From assembly GCA_020091685.1 (NCBI GenBank), contig CM034606.1:18678695-18742694 (forward strand): DNA of 64,000 bases, given 5' to 3'. The notes under the pieces were generated by a model. The model made no database searches. It was not told where the DNA came from and worked only from the letters and a program-made list of their open reading frames with translations. The stretch comes from Lutjanus erythropterus (Eukaryota; Chordata; Actinopteri; Lutjaniformes; Lutjanidae). The position numbers and the translations under genes are program-made. Every line of letters starts with the position of its first letter. Within the stretch, counting starts at the first letter, position 1. Of this stretch, positions 1 to 13,763 are shown piece after piece.

Positions 1-247
1 TGCTTTTAGTTATATTTCACCACTGCAGACCACAGAAACATGCATTTTGTTAATCCTGATGGTTGCTTTCCTTTAAGGATGAGGTAATTGTTTACACACA
101 TTTATCGTGTTTTTAATACATCTCCAGATTTTCATGCAAATCCCTCCATTCTCATTTTTTCCGCCTGGGATTTTCGACGTACTACGGGGTGATGTGTACG
201 CCCATTGAAGAAATGGGTGTGTTTTGGGGAAGCCCCGCCCCATTTCG

Positions 248-257
248 CCTTATATGG
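248..257 (+). promoter_or_regulatory. CArG box (serum response element core)
   Basis: CCTTATATGG is a perfect match to the SRF consensus CC(A/T)6GG. It sits 477 bp upstream of the dlg5 ATG in the likely core promoter. SRF control of this gene is inference. Confidence 0.5.
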
Positions 258-273
258 TCATTGAACGGACCGT

Positions 274-283
274 TGATTGACAG
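274..283 (+). promoter_or_regulatory. PBX-MEIS/PREP composite motif
   Basis: TGATTGACAG is the textbook PBX half site followed by a MEIS/PREP half site. It lies 16 bp after the CArG box, in the likely core promoter of dlg5. Confidence 0.45.
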
Positions 284-311
284 CGGGCAGCAGCTGCTGA
301 GTTGCTCAGAC

Positions 312-332
312 ATGGCGGAGGATACAGTGTAA
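312..332 (+). other. upstream ORF 1 in dlg5 leader
   Basis: A six-codon ORF (MAEDTV then TAA) begins in a good context (purine at -3, G at +4). It lies upstream of the main ATG and could reduce initiation there if included in the transcript. Confidence 0.4.
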
Positions 333-396
333 CTGAGGATCAGCGGCGGAGTTACGTGAGTTTCCCCGGCAGTTGATTCGTCAAAGGGCGCATTAA

Positions 397-465
397 ATGA
401 TACATAAGACGAGGACGATGTGTTCGGCTACGGCGTACTCTGAGGGGAAGCAGAAAACGACCTGA
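397..465 (+). other. upstream ORF 2 in dlg5 leader
   Basis: A 22-codon ORF from ATG 397 to TGA 463-465, with a second in-frame ATG at 418. No recognisable peptide. It is a regulatory candidate only. Confidence 0.35.
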
Positions 466-484
466 ACAGCCACACACGAGTAAG

Positions 485-508
485 ATGGAAAAATGTATCG
501 CTGTTTAG
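485..508 (+). other. upstream ORF 3 in dlg5 leader
   Basis: A seven-codon ORF (MEKCIAV, TAG). It overlaps the start of upstream ORF 4 in another frame. Confidence 0.3.
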
Positions 509-663
509 TGCAGTCAACAGCCTTGGGCAACAAATATGGCTTCTTGTGCCTTTTTCAATATGCTATAAAAATTGATCTCCCGTGCAAGCTAATGCCGTGG
601 TGGCTCCGGCTAACTTCTGCAAGCCGCGGTAAGTTGAGTTCAATAGTCGCTTGGTACTTTTGA
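493..663 (+). other. upstream ORF 4 (56 codons) in dlg5 leader
   Basis: The longest leader ORF starts at ATG 493 (MYRCLVQ) and ends at TGA 661-663, 70 bp before the dlg5 ATG. It contains a splice-donor-like CGCG-GTAAGT with GT at 629-630. If that donor is used, this ORF would be interrupted. The peptide is not recognised. Confidence 0.35.
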
Positions 664-733
664 TCGGTGAGGATATTACATCCACTTGGCCGTCTGGGTT
701 AGCTGGGAAGCTACGGAACTACAGCGGGTAGCA

Positions 734-1037
734 ATGGAGCCAAAGCACAAAGAGTTGCTAGACCAGTGCCACCAGAACTTATTGGAGTCCATAACAGATG
801 CGGACCGAGTGATCGAGCTGCTGATAGTTTCTGGTACCCTGAGTCAGCTCGATAGGTTCGAGCTGGACCAGAACTGCTCGTCCAGCGCCGAGAAAGTAGA
901 CCACCTTTTGAAGATGCTGATGAACAAGGAGAGCGACCATTTCCTCGACCTGTGTGTGGCCCTGGAGAAGGCATACCCTGACCTGTACGCTGCCCTGTTC
1001 GGCAACAACGGCGGGGGACCTGTGGACCACTCCACCG
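734..1037 (+). CDS. dlg5: dlg5 exon 1 (coding part), CARD-like region
   Basis: Encodes residues 1-101. ATG at 734 gives MEPKHKELLDQCHQNLL. An in-frame ATG at 686 exists upstream, but the family start fits 734. The helical N-terminus is the CARD-like region of DLG5. The donor is ACCG-GTAAGAG and the exon ends in phase 1. Confidence 0.93.
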
Positions 1038-4000
1038 GTAAGAGCTGCAACACTGCTATCTGCTCATAAAAAGGCTTTCACTTCAATGCAAGCATGAGTG
1101 GACCAGCGGCCACTGCATGACCCGTGCTGTTAGTACTATCTGGGTGGTCTGGCGCAAGAAGACCGTGTGTGGAGAGCTGCACAACAGCCAGGCTTGGAGC
1201 TTGATTTATTATTAACCGATAATGTGTATAAAATGATAATAAAGGTTCAAATGAAGGTTGAATGTGTTTCTTGCTACACATATTCTAACCAGAACTCACT
1301 GACTGCAACGTTATGCTCTGTTAGATGTACAAAACATCATGCAATAGCCTGCATCTTTAAACTTGATATTCACTCTGCCCTGCAGATCTAATGTACATCT
1401 TGTGCTTAATTCAGCCAAGGTCTATTCTGTCATTACTCTGAGCCATCTTGCCCTAGCAGGATCTCTCACACTCACCACTGCATGTGTGATGGTTTCTACT
1501 AAGTGTATTCTATGCATTGCAAGATTTGCAAAAAAAAAAATTGGAAAAACTATAAATGAATTATATTATAGATAGATAGATGATTCTATTAATCGCCAGA
1601 GGGAAATTAGATTGTCATAGCAGCCAGGTACATTAACATATGATGCAAGACAAAAATATACACAGTCAAAATCAAAAACTAGTGCTATCAGTGGCACAAT
1701 ATGATTATGCTACATTAAGTAGCCTGATTTGTTTCCATGACAACGGGCGTACCATTGACATGTTGCTCCATATCGACCTGTAATGTGGGTGTGTGCGTGC
1801 AGCCTACCCATGCATGCTTACAGACCTAAAGCATGCAGTAGATCAGTCCACATTCCCATGTGGAGAGTACCCGACCTCAGCATCCTAACATAAACAGATG
1901 CAACCAGATTTTTTTTTGTACATTTTTAATTACGCCCTATTCACTGTAGTCACTTGCTTTGCACTTGTGTCCTTACAGCGACTGCCTCCACTTCAGCGGG
2001 TTTCAGTTGTTGTTGCACAGAGACAAAGGGCAATCAAGTGTAAAAGCCTTGTCTAGTTTTGCCTGTTTTGCTTTGTCTGAATGACTGAAGCCAGTGGCTT
2101 ACTCACAACCGGCGTCATTCCCTCAGGGCCTGAATGCAGGATGAGCCCTGAGATCCAAAAGTAGGGAGGAGATGCAGAGCAAAGCTTCTCTTTGACGTAT
2201 TCCAAATGTAAAACAAGCCATAAAAACAGCTGTGGCTTTCAGACACACACAACTTTTTAAAGGGACAGTTGACCACAAAATCAAAAATACATATTTTTCA
2301 TCTTACCTGTAGTGCTATTTATCCATCTAGATTGTTTTGGTGTGAGGTTCTCAGTTTTGTAGACATCGGCTGTAGAAGTGTAGGCCTTCTTTCAAATGGA
2401 CATTTGAAAAATTAAACGGCAATGTCTGTTTCCAGAAATCATGACCTGATTACTTAAGATAATCCACGGACCTTGTTGTGAGTTTCATGTAGGAACTACT
2501 TTCTATCTGCAGCAGAATCTGTGAGAACTACTTTTGTTCTACTAGAGAGAAAGAAAAATATGTATTTTTGATTTTGGGGTGAACTGTCTCTTTAAATAAA
2601 CAATGTGAGCCATAGTTTAAAGCTGCCAAGTTGTAGTGTGTCTCCGTCTACTACTATCAAGCAGACTGTAGCAGGTAATGCTGAGTTGGTGTCTTGCTGC
2701 TCCGCTGACTGGATCACTAATGCTTCCTTAAGCATTATTACTTCCTTGTACTGAGTGTTGCTGCTGCAGAATAGGCCGACATTCATCCTGAGGTACTCTG
2801 AAACACACTGAGAGTTGTTTACCTGTGAGCTGCTGCAAAATTGGTCCCTCTGTTAGCCCCTTGACTCTGGCTGGACTTGACAATGTGGATATGGGCTTTT
2901 CTTCACTCACCTTTTATAGACTGCAGCACTGTGGGCCTCAGAGTTGACCTGCCCTGTACGAGGAGAGGAGCGAGTCCCAGTTGTGAGTCTGGCTAGTCAG
3001 CCTGAAGTTATTCAGCAGAGGATTAGGCCCTACTCTCCTCTCCCTGGTGTAAACTCTCTCCATGAGACATGCTTTATCGTGCCTCCCCAGTCCTCTGTAT
3101 TAGCCGCCACGCTCTTGGCTCCTTCTGTTTTGACTCGAGTGTTACGTTTTTTTTTTTCTAATGTGCTTTTTATTATCTTTAGTGTAATGATTCGGCTGAT
3201 GCGATTACCGCGTTTTAACCACACTTATGAGAGACCGAAGACAAGCCACGCACAGAGTACCTCCGGGCAAAGCAGGCTGGTAGAAGCAGCACATGGGGAT
3301 GAAATCTTCAGAGCCCTGGTGTGTCTGTGAACAGCGCGGGATGTGTGTGTGAAGAGAGGGGAATATGAGTATGTGATGAGTCTTGCTGATAGCAACCTGC
3401 TCTCAAGTCATCCTCCTCTCATGCTGCCTGCCTCGCTCTTGTTCTCAGATGTGCATCCTTTGTCAGCCGAGCTTTCCGTACACGCACACTTAGGAAATCA
3501 TCTGAACTCCAAAGGAGCATCCTCAGCCCAAAGGAAAAGCATACAGATGCATGAACAAATGCTCAGTTGTTTTAAAGCTCAGACTCTCTAAATTATTAGT
3601 GTTTTGCTGGCAAACTGCGACACATTGAACTGTAGAGAACATACAAACAAATCATTCATTATTTAGCCTGTTTTGTGCATCAGCATGCTCAGGGACTGTG
3701 CCTCACTCTTTTAACAAATTCTCTAACTCTGATTAAACTGCAGAGCCAAACAGTCACTCAGAATACAGAGTTATGAAGTTTAGTTGCAGAGCGAGAACAC
3801 ATTTCAAACAGAATTGAATTCATTTCATAAATGCGAGCAGCTGCAATCAAGCTGATTACATGCCTCAGGTTGTGTGCTCATCTCCTCCATGCAATGCACT
3901 ACATGGACAATGTTCCACCTGAAGAATAGAGCAGCACAAGAGATGTACCTGCACATCCCCCCTCCAGCTCTTTTCAGATTCAAGGGACTGTTACAGTGAT

Positions 4001-7000
4001 TTAAACTCGCTCCGAGAGGAAGGCTACACAATTCTCCCTGACAGGATGCAACGTCCACAATCTTCTTCTTCTGCTGTCTGTTCGACTTCATTTTTCTCAT
4101 CCTCTCGGTTTCTTGTTCCCGTGTTTTATAGTTTTTTTTGTTTTTTTTGTCTGACTTGCTGCCCATCCCTTTTAAACTTTCTTTACTCTGACTCATTATA
4201 TTTTATTTCCCCCCGTCAAGTGGTTTTGTTTCTCCACACACTTAAATGGAGGGACACACCAGAGAGACAGAGGAGGGTGATAGAAAGAGGGGAGCAAGAG
4301 AGAGGGAGACAACAGGCCTTTTGTTGAGAAGTTGAGCAGGCCCAAAGTGCCCAGTCAGCAGCTTGCTCTGTGTACAGCAGCCCAGGACATAGGCCTGTGT
4401 GTGTGTATGTTGGAGGGGGGTGGGGGGTGCTCTCCTCTCTGTCAACCAGTTTCTGTCCCACTCCATAAACCACAGTGGACAGGCAGAATGAGTTATGACC
4501 CTGACGCTCTTGTCACGACCGCTGCTCTTAAATATCTCCCATGGGCTGGACCTGGCCTCACTTTCTTCCTCTCTCTCTGTCAGTGTCTGTGTCTGTCACT
4601 CCTCAGTGACGCACACCGTCACTCACCTCATCGCCCCGCTCTCTTTCCCCTCACCACTCTTTGCTCCTCATCCCGACTTCCCTCCCTTCTTGCTGAGTTC
4701 TCGGCGTGCAGAGGAAGCCATCAATTCATCTGCCGTTAACCGATGCTTCTGCTTAGGTGTGATTGATGACATTTGAGTAGATCACGTTTTATACGAGTTG
4801 TCGTGTGAATTTTATTACATTGCAGTGTCTCCGTACAAGCAGCCATGCAGGCGTCTGTTGAAACGGGCCAAGTTATCCATGTGCTGTGATTTAAAGAAGC
4901 CAGTACAGTAGTGTGCTGGAATGATTAGACGATAAGTAGTAGATCAACAGCAAATTTCACCAATGTGTTTCAGGGTATCATTTGGGTTTTTTCCAATGCC
5001 AGTGCTAAAACAATACTTTTATGGGTGCCTGAAGCAATACTTAAAAATTTGTTGCACATCCCGACACTGGAATCCTATCGAGTGAAATACAGCCACACTT
5101 TCCGAGTTGTTGTTTCCAGCTTGAGGGGGCATTTACATGAATTTTCCCAGCTGGGAAATAATTTTTCCCATTTTGCCAATGCCACATGAATGCACTATAA
5201 TATTCAAGAGCTCTGCTTTTTAGTGGCACCAAAATGAGGCAGTGAGATTTGCCATGTGATATGGTCCATTAGATAATGGTCGTACAGGAACCAGAGCCAC
5301 ACTGGCGCTGGGTTTTGGTACCCAACCCTACTACATATACTGCATAAAATATTTGCGTGTGATCTCTCATTTGTGCTTACCTGTAGATCAGCAGCAGTTG
5401 TAGCATGGCTAACGTTAGGTGCTGAAGTCTCTTACTTGTGAGGTTACAAATAAAGATAATGGCCATTATGTTTCAATTATGCGTCGCTAATTGGTACGCT
5501 GTTATGTATGGGTGCCACTCAGTGATTTAGTAGGATAGATTAGATTCATGGGTAGCCTTTTGTCAGTTTTGTGCATATTCTTCTTTTTTTAAAAAAAGAA
5601 AAAAAAAAAAAAGATTCTATTTCACTTGCTGCTTGAATTCATTGTAATGTGGATTTTCAGACATACTTTAATAATAATTATAATAATAATAATAATTTGG
5701 CAGGACCCCTGAGGGGTCATGGACCCATTGTTGAAGACCTAAAGCAAACATGCTTAATATTTACAGGATTAAATGTTAGAATTTGCTGCTTTTGACTGTT
5801 TTTATAATTGTGAATTAAATATACTTGGACATTGTTCAGACAAAAAAAGGATTTTGATGATGTCCCCATGACATTGTATAGACTAAATGATCAATCAAAT
5901 GATTGAATAAAGAATCTAGATGCATCAATAATGAATCATCGGTTGTGGCCTTAGTTGAGTCGTAGTCAGCAGTGTTAATGGTACAGGGTTCGTGTTGGCA
6001 CTGTTGCTCAATAAATCCATCTCATCAAGGCTTGAGATGCAGCCTAATGAGAAGCTGACCGCAGTACTCCCACTGGGGTCATTGTTGTTATTGTTTCTGT
6101 TGAATTCTGTTGTTCTCTAACAGCATCTTTGTAGTGTAAAACCTGTATATTTTTTCACTTTAGCATTAATATCTGATGGCAGGTTTATCTACACTGAGTG
6201 TGTGAACCACAGCCAGGAGGCTGTACTGTGGAGCAGGACTTCATTACCATTTTACACATGTTCCTCCACATCCTAATTACCCCACAAGGTAGAGGAAATG
6301 CCAACATCTAAATGTTTACCAGGGCTGTGAAGTCATGGAAATAAACAGCTTCTCTCCTTGTCTTACCAACCCCCCACCTCTCCTCTCTTTTCCTGCTGTA
6401 TTATGCTTTGTTCTGCTGTCTATCCCTCCACTCCTCTCTTCTCCTCCCATCGTGGTGTCCTTGCTTTCTCTACCACTTTCTACTTGCCTGCTCTCTCCAT
6501 CTGTCTACCTCTTTATCTGTCCTGCCTACACCTGCAGTCATTTGTCCTCGAATCAAATTTGACCTGTAATTGCCAGAAAATGATGGTGAAGATTACTGCA
6601 CTGGACACCTACACTTTTTTTAATAGATAAGACACAAGAACTAGAGATGACACAAGGCAAAGGTCAGAGAGAAGATTCAGATGACCTAATCTGGGGTTAA
6701 ATGATGTGCACCCTTTTAACAAATAAGCCAGCATAGCTTAGTTTTTTTTTTTTTGACCAAAATGCCCTGAAGTGTGATTAGTGCATATATTTTTAATATT
6801 AATGGGATGAGTGGGAGCCAGATCCCAAATGAGACATTTTTGATGATTGTTTTTTGTCTGCTAGGTTGTTTTGGAGCATTGGGGTAACAAATATGACAAC
6901 ATTAATGCCAAGAGGGCCTTTCTTATGTCTCACTGAAAAACGTGCATTTATTTGCTTACATGGAAGAGATGGAATCACTCAGTTGTGTCACAGAGCGTTA

Positions 7001-10000
7001 TGTGGTTTACACAATGGGATATATCTGACTGCAGTGCAATACATTTGCATGGCTCATAATTGCTGTATACAATAGAAATGGCTCACCTGTCATATCTGCA
7101 GTGTGTTTGGTCTGACTAATGACTATGTGCACTTTTCCTTTGCTTTCTCGTGCTTTCTCTTGGTAACCTTTAAAAAAAATCTATGGTGCTGTTTAATCAC
7201 TGAATTATCTCCAACACACTATGAAAATGCTTTCTGAATCAATGTAGCCTCCTCTGTGATTAAACGTGAAAGGAATGTCACAAAGATTGCCCAAATTCCA
7301 GCAGTGGGTTTATTCCACGCAGACAGTCTTTTTGGCAGCGTTTTGGCTTATATTTGTACTCGCTGTAGTGGAGCATTTGGAGGACATGTTGCAGACATCT
7401 TTCACCTTTTTGTTTTTGACCCAACCCTTGGCACAGGCAAGCTGTTCAAAAAGAAATTATGTCTCATTTATGCTGAGCTAGTAGTCTTTGCAGAGAGAAG
7501 GCCCATTATGGCTTGCTTGATAATCGGCGGGGCTGGATTGCACTCAGGGGCTTTTTTGGACTTTGGTGCTGCTCAGCAGTTCTGGCAGGTCTGCAGAGCT
7601 AAAGGCTGAGGACCTTTTAGGTCTAATTCTATGCATCTGCCCAGAGTTTTTCCACAGATCCAAAATTAATATAAGATTTCACCCAAGGAAGATAGTCTTG
7701 CATTTTTAGTTATATTTTTATCATAGTTTTTGTGTACTAGTGTATGTTAGAGCTGCAACAAATAATTGCTAAATTGATTAGCAACCAAAAGAAGATTAGT
7801 TGCCAAATATTTTGATAAGCGATTAATTATTTCAGTCATTTTTCATTTCTCAGTAACAGCCTGCTCAGATCTGTGTCCATAGCAGTGGACTGCTATTCAT
7901 ATGCTGCGTTCAGATGGAACTCTTACAACATGGAAGTCGTGAAAAGACTGTTGTGAACTTGTAGCCAAAAGAAAACGTCCAGTTCATGATGTGAACGACA
8001 TGAGGGGGGCGTTCAGACGGGTTCACGACTCCATTTGAATACTTCAATAGCAACAGCCTGCTATTCAGAAATAACAGATCTTAGATTGTCATAATTGACC
8101 ATTCAGAGTTAAGAATTTAACAAAGCTATGTAATAAGCAAACTTGTCAAAACATTTGCTGGTTCCAGCTTCTCAATTGTCTGGATTTGCAGCTTTTCTCC
8201 GACTTTTACAATAGTGAATGAAGAGTCTTTGGGTTTTGGACTGTTGGTTGGACAAAAGAAGTGGAAACTGTGATGTGCCTTTCATTATATCACATTTTAT
8301 TGACTAAAGATCACAAAAATGATCAGCCGATAAACCGATCATGAAAGTAATCATTATTTGCAGCCCAATAGCTGCAGTCTTCTAATATGCACTGATATGA
8401 AAACTTTTTTACAGAATACAATGCAGATAGTTTTGGGCTCTAATTTCAATCAACTATCAAATAATGACTATTCTGGACATTTTTAGTGCAGTCTGGGCAC
8501 TGAACGGGGGTCTGTGCTCTGCTGGGGAGGCAAGAACGGTTTCTTTTTCATTTGTATTGTTTTAAGGTTATTATGCGTCTGGTTTTCTTATCTGAGTTTG
8601 CGCGGTCTGTTTTGAGAGGTTCCTCAGTTGTTTAATAAAGGTATTTTTTTTACATCAAAGTCGATTTCCTTCAACAGTATAACAGATCTTATTTTGAGAC
8701 ATGCCGTAGGGCAGACTTGGACCTATGAGTGAAAAGTGTGGGTAGGTTTGACCAAAGGCCTAGATGAGCATGGAGCTGTGAGTCAGGCGATGTGCGTGCA
8801 GTGAAGTAATCAGACCTCATGGAGTCATCATGTTAGATGTCTTCATGTTTATGCTTAGTGTAGACTCCTTAAATCAGATGATCAATCCTTTACCCCGGCA
8901 GCAAGGCTACACTGGCACACTTCCCAGAATCTTGGCCGCGGTGTCACTGCCTCCCCAGAAGTTGGGCCCACTACATGGCTTACTGGAAGTCCCAGAGTGC
9001 AGGAGGGAGTGGACAAGGGAATTTATTTCTGTTGCGTTCTTTTTTTCATACGGAGCTGCAGATGTAGTAACCACAATTTATTTATTGATTGTTGGTTTTA
9101 TAATGATGTGCAGGGGGAGGATACAGCTGTGTGAGGAGGAAGGTCAAATGTTTCTCTCAATGTGATTGCCCCGTACTGATCATAATGACACCGACCTGAT
9201 TCAGCCGTACGGGACCAATCCACTTGAAATGCTCTTACTGTCACTGTGGTTATGCAATTGTAAGAATGTAATTTTATAGCTGAAACTTCTAAAACAACAA
9301 TAGCATTGACATAAGCCGTAAAAGAGTGTTGGTGTATGAAAGCTTCCACAGTCAAATGAAGGTTGTTACTGTACACCTAATACAGAGGCAAATGTTGTAC
9401 TTTCTACTGCACTACTATACATTTATTTCACAGCTATAGCTACTTTTCAGATGGTAATTTAATAAACAAAATGTATGATGAGTATTAGACTTTATAAACT
9501 CAGCAAATACCGTATCATTGTTCAAAGGATAGTATAATATGATAGTGTAAGAGTTGTGATTTACACCCCAAAGAATATATATAGAAACATTTTTTACAAT
9601 GATCTCTCAAAAGTGGTTAATACTTGTGATAAAACTATACTATAATATACTTTTACTTTTGATGCCTCAAGTACATTGACAATACTTTTGTATTCTTACT
9701 TATTCTTACCAACTGAGATACAGCGGCGCCACGTGATCAACACTTTTTACAGTTTTCTGACATTTTATAGACTGAGCGACTAATTGATTAATTGAGCAAA
9801 TAATCAACAAATGAATCAACAATGAAGTGGTTAGTTGCAGCCCTACATTGCCTACTACATTTCCTCTCATCTCTCCACTCTCACCTCTCCAGAATCTGTG
9901 AATATCCTTAGTTCAGGTGTGATTGAGACAGAGGAGATGAGATGTGTGCATCACGAAGTCAAACTACATCCTCCATACTGTGAGCAGAACCACTGCCAGG

Positions 10001-13000
10001 ATTTAGAGGTCTGGGTTGCCAGAGGAAAAGCAATGCTTTCTGCTCTTTGGCTCCATGCTGACACATCCCTCAGCCTCACTTAAGCACACTGTAAAATGAG
10101 TGGGTAGTTTTCAAACGTATTATTAGAGTTGCTATTATTTGCGCCTCTGTAGTTTTAATGCCTGTGAAGCGAGGGCACAAAAGGAGAAAGACCACAAAGA
10201 CTATTTAGGCTCTGCTCGCCTCTTGGTGTGTGACTCTTTTTTTTTTTTTTAATCACTGTTGCTCACTGACAGTGAGAAGAGCTGACAGCGGCTAATAAAG
10301 AATAGCACACAGTATTATTTTTGGAATGCTAATACTGCTCTTTTACCAAGTGGCCCTGAAAATTGTGTCTTGCGTGTTCTTGGGAACAGAACAGACGCCT
10401 CTGCTGCATCAAATCCATAGTTTCAAGGCTTGTCAACATGTTCTGATAAAGGGAAAGTTTGAAGAAGATGCAGAGTCCAATTGCGATCATAATCATACGT
10501 GTTTTATGTTTTGGGAGACGCTCTCATTGTCAGATAAGAGAATTTTCCGGATCTGATGAATAATTTAGTCTCACCCGACGGTGGGAGCCAGACTTTGCAT
10601 CTCTCTTTGATAAGGCTCTCCTCCACCAGCCTCTCGACTCCCATGCTCCTCTTTTTCACCACGCTGCAGAATTTACTATTCCTCTCATCCAGCTTCACCA
10701 TGGCAACGTGTGTCATCTTGCTTTATGTACTGGAGAACATAATCTGGTTGTCTGAAGCAACTGTTGGTTGCTGAGCACATTGCTACGTCGGGAGGGAGAG
10801 CAGAGGGGAGAGTGGGGGGAAGTGGAACCCCTTAGGTAGGGCGAGCACTCCCCTGACCTATTTAGATCACAGCGACAGGCCTTTGTTACTGTCGCCTCTG
10901 GTCCTCCACTGGAATATTTCTCACCTTAGAGTGCTTCCCTTAATGGAAGTCGGTAGCAGATGCTGCCTCCATATTACCATATCTAATGGCTCCTAATGAA
11001 ATCTGCCATGATGTGTCTGTCTGTTAGAAAAACATGAATGTTGTAGAGATGCAGGATAATATTAGCACGGCATCATATTGGCCAATAAAAGATTCAAAAT
11101 GAAATATCACATCAGCCCGAAATGAACATTTCTGCCATTATGACAGGCCAACAAGATGATGCTTTTAGGGCTGCAGTTAACAATTAGGTTACTTTCATCA
11201 TAAATTAATCTGACAGTTATTTTCACAATTAAGTGATGTATAATTTGTCTGTAAAATTTACAAAAAAATTGAAAAATATTTCCCAGAGCCCAAAGCGACG
11301 TCTTCAGATTGCTTCTTTTTCTCAACCAACAGGTCAAAACCCAAAGACTCTTCATTTACTGTCATAAAGGACAAAGAAAAGCAGCAAATCCTCATTTTTA
11401 AGAAGCAAATGTTTGACAGTGTTTTCAATTTCAATTATCGCAATAGCTGGCGATTTATTTTGATTGACTAAAAGATTAATCAACTAATCATTGCAGCTCT
11501 AGATGCTGTGATTTGACACATGCAATGCAAGTGTATCTGCAATCTAGTGATTTTTTTAAGTGTCCAATATGTACAACAAAATTGTAATAATATTAGTGTC
11601 GGACATGTGAGGAGGAGCCAGATTGTATTCCTTCAATCCTAGAAATTTAAGTCCCATCTTTACAGCCATCATCCAGTTCATTACGATAAAATAAACCAGG
11701 CACCAGCTAATGAAAACTGTCAGTGAGATATCATAATCCTATTTTTCATTGCCCTCTCCTGGTTTCCTCCTGGGGTCAGAATTCCACTGTATTTCTCCTG
11801 ATTTCTCACACATTTTCACTCCTTTTCCACTGTTTTTTTATGGAAAGTTTTAAAGAAAAGGGGTACATTTTTTTTTCTAAGAGTAGCCTAATAAATCTAC
11901 CCCTTTTCTTCTGTGTTGGACTAGCAGGTTGGGCTAAATTCTGTCATCCCATGGTGTTATTGTCATTTTCAGGTAAAAGAAATGTGTGCGTTACTTATTA
12001 TTTAGTTGTTTTTATTCTTTAAAAGTCTGCAGAATGCAGGAAACAAAGTCTATGAAAATGAACTGAACAAGTTAAACCCTCTGTTTTTTGAGGTCTCAAG
12101 GTTGGCAAGTATGATAAGAGTAGACACAATGTGATATTTCCACCAAAACATGGGGAAAGAATATGTGCATATATCAGCATTGGCAACTGATCAAAATTTC
12201 TTGGAAAATATTTGGTATAAATCCAATGTTGTGGATCACGAGAATATTTGGCACAATCTTCAGGTCTGATCTGTCCTTTCTGACAGTCTTTTGTTTTTGT
12301 TTTTTTTGGCAGAGATGGGTGGATTCTTTTCTGTAGATCATGAGATCTATGCTACCCTAATGCATGGCTGCTTTATTGATGCACTGAACCTGTTTACAAA
12401 TGATCAGCTGCACTGACTATGGCTGGTGCTAATTGCTATCGATGATTAAAAGCCTGTTGGAAAAGGCTAATGTCACTGACCCATCGACCACCACATATAG
12501 CGGGCTTGTATCTGACATGCAATCTATATCGCATTTGTTGGTGCACATGCGGGGTTGACTAATCAGCCCGTGACTGAACTGAATGTGGGAATTTTGGTGT
12601 ACATATTTGTCCTTGCAGCCAAATCAGATTGTGAAATACTAAGGATTGTCCTTGTTCGTAGAAGTCATAGCTGTTTTTTCATAGCTGAGTGTCCTCAGTG
12701 GCAGAGATTACTGGGATTTTAATTTATTAGAGTGTTTTTGGTAGTGTTTGGTTTCCAAATCACGAAATACAACGTTCAAGGAGCTACATGTTGCAGCTTT
12801 TCCTGGCACAGAGCTTTACTGACTCTGTACAGTATTTTAAAAGAGACTTAATCCTTCAGCTCAGATGGCATAATACCTCTCAGTGGCTCCCGTCTTTTAT
12901 TGCGACACGTCGTCAGTCACACACCGGGTTCAACAAGTCAGTTGTTGCTTTTCAGTTCAGCCGTGGAAATGAGCAGGAGCCTTTTGCATAAGGCTGCGTG

Positions 13001-13725
13001 TTGATTGTAGAGGACTAATGCTGCGCAGCCCCAGAGTGCTTCTCATCATGTCTGATGGAACAATATGAAATCAAAGCTGTGTGCTCGGAGCACTTCGCAG
13101 GGTAAAAGTGTTGAGCATCAGGGAATGTCAGAACAGATTAAAAGCCTTTCCGCCCTGCTCCTCCATCTCTCTCCTTACTTTTCTCCCTCTTTGTCTCTCA
13201 AACACCCTCTCTCCTTATCTCTTTTGCGACTTAGTAAGGCTATCTCCTTTCATCTGCTCTCCCCTGCTCTGTGCCTTCCCCTTGTTTCCCCTCTTGCCCC
13301 CCTCTCCTCTCCTCTGTCTGCGGGGCCTAAGATGGAGTGGCTCAGTCGCACAGAGCTCACAGTTAATTAGGCTTGGCCTTGTCACACATTGAGGGCTGGA
13401 GCCGGAGTTGTAGCTAAACCCAGTGGGGAGGCAAGGACAGAGATGGAGATCTGGAACAGTTGGTGTCAATCTATTGCCTTCTGCTGACAAAGCCAGTGAC
13501 CATTCCTCTGCTCTCTTAAACCCTGTACGCAGGAAGGACTTTGTCCATGTGTTTGATGTGCATTTATCACATTACATTAGTATAAGCTGTGCCTCACTGG
13601 GCTGCTTTAAGCAGGTTCAAATTTGTCTTTTTTTTAATGGGGTATACAAGACTTTCTGGATTGGTTTGGTAATCAGTAACCAATGGAAACAGAATAACTC
13701 TGCACCCATTTTGATAATTGATTGT

Positions 13726-13763
<38 letters not shown>

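Larger units (their letters stand above)
1..311 (+). promoter_or_regulatory. putative dlg5 promoter region
   Basis: This stretch lies directly upstream of the dlg5 leader. It changes from AT-rich sequence to CpG-bearing sequence after about 170. It holds a perfect CArG box and a PBX-MEIS type motif, given separately. No TATA box is obvious apart from the CArG core. The transcription start is not visible; it is inferred to lie near 290-310, just before the first upstream ATG. Confidence 0.5.

Noticed and set aside
686..733. Upstream in-frame codon at 686 as the dlg5 start
   Set aside because: The codon at 686 lacks family support; vertebrate DLG5 starts at MEP, which matches ATG 734.
711..1053. 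Three minus-strand frames opposite exon 1
   Set aside because: Antisense shadows of a GC-rich coding exon.
7256..7609. 117-codon frame in intron 1
   Set aside because: No motif, no splice structure, and length is not surprising in 14 kb of sequence.
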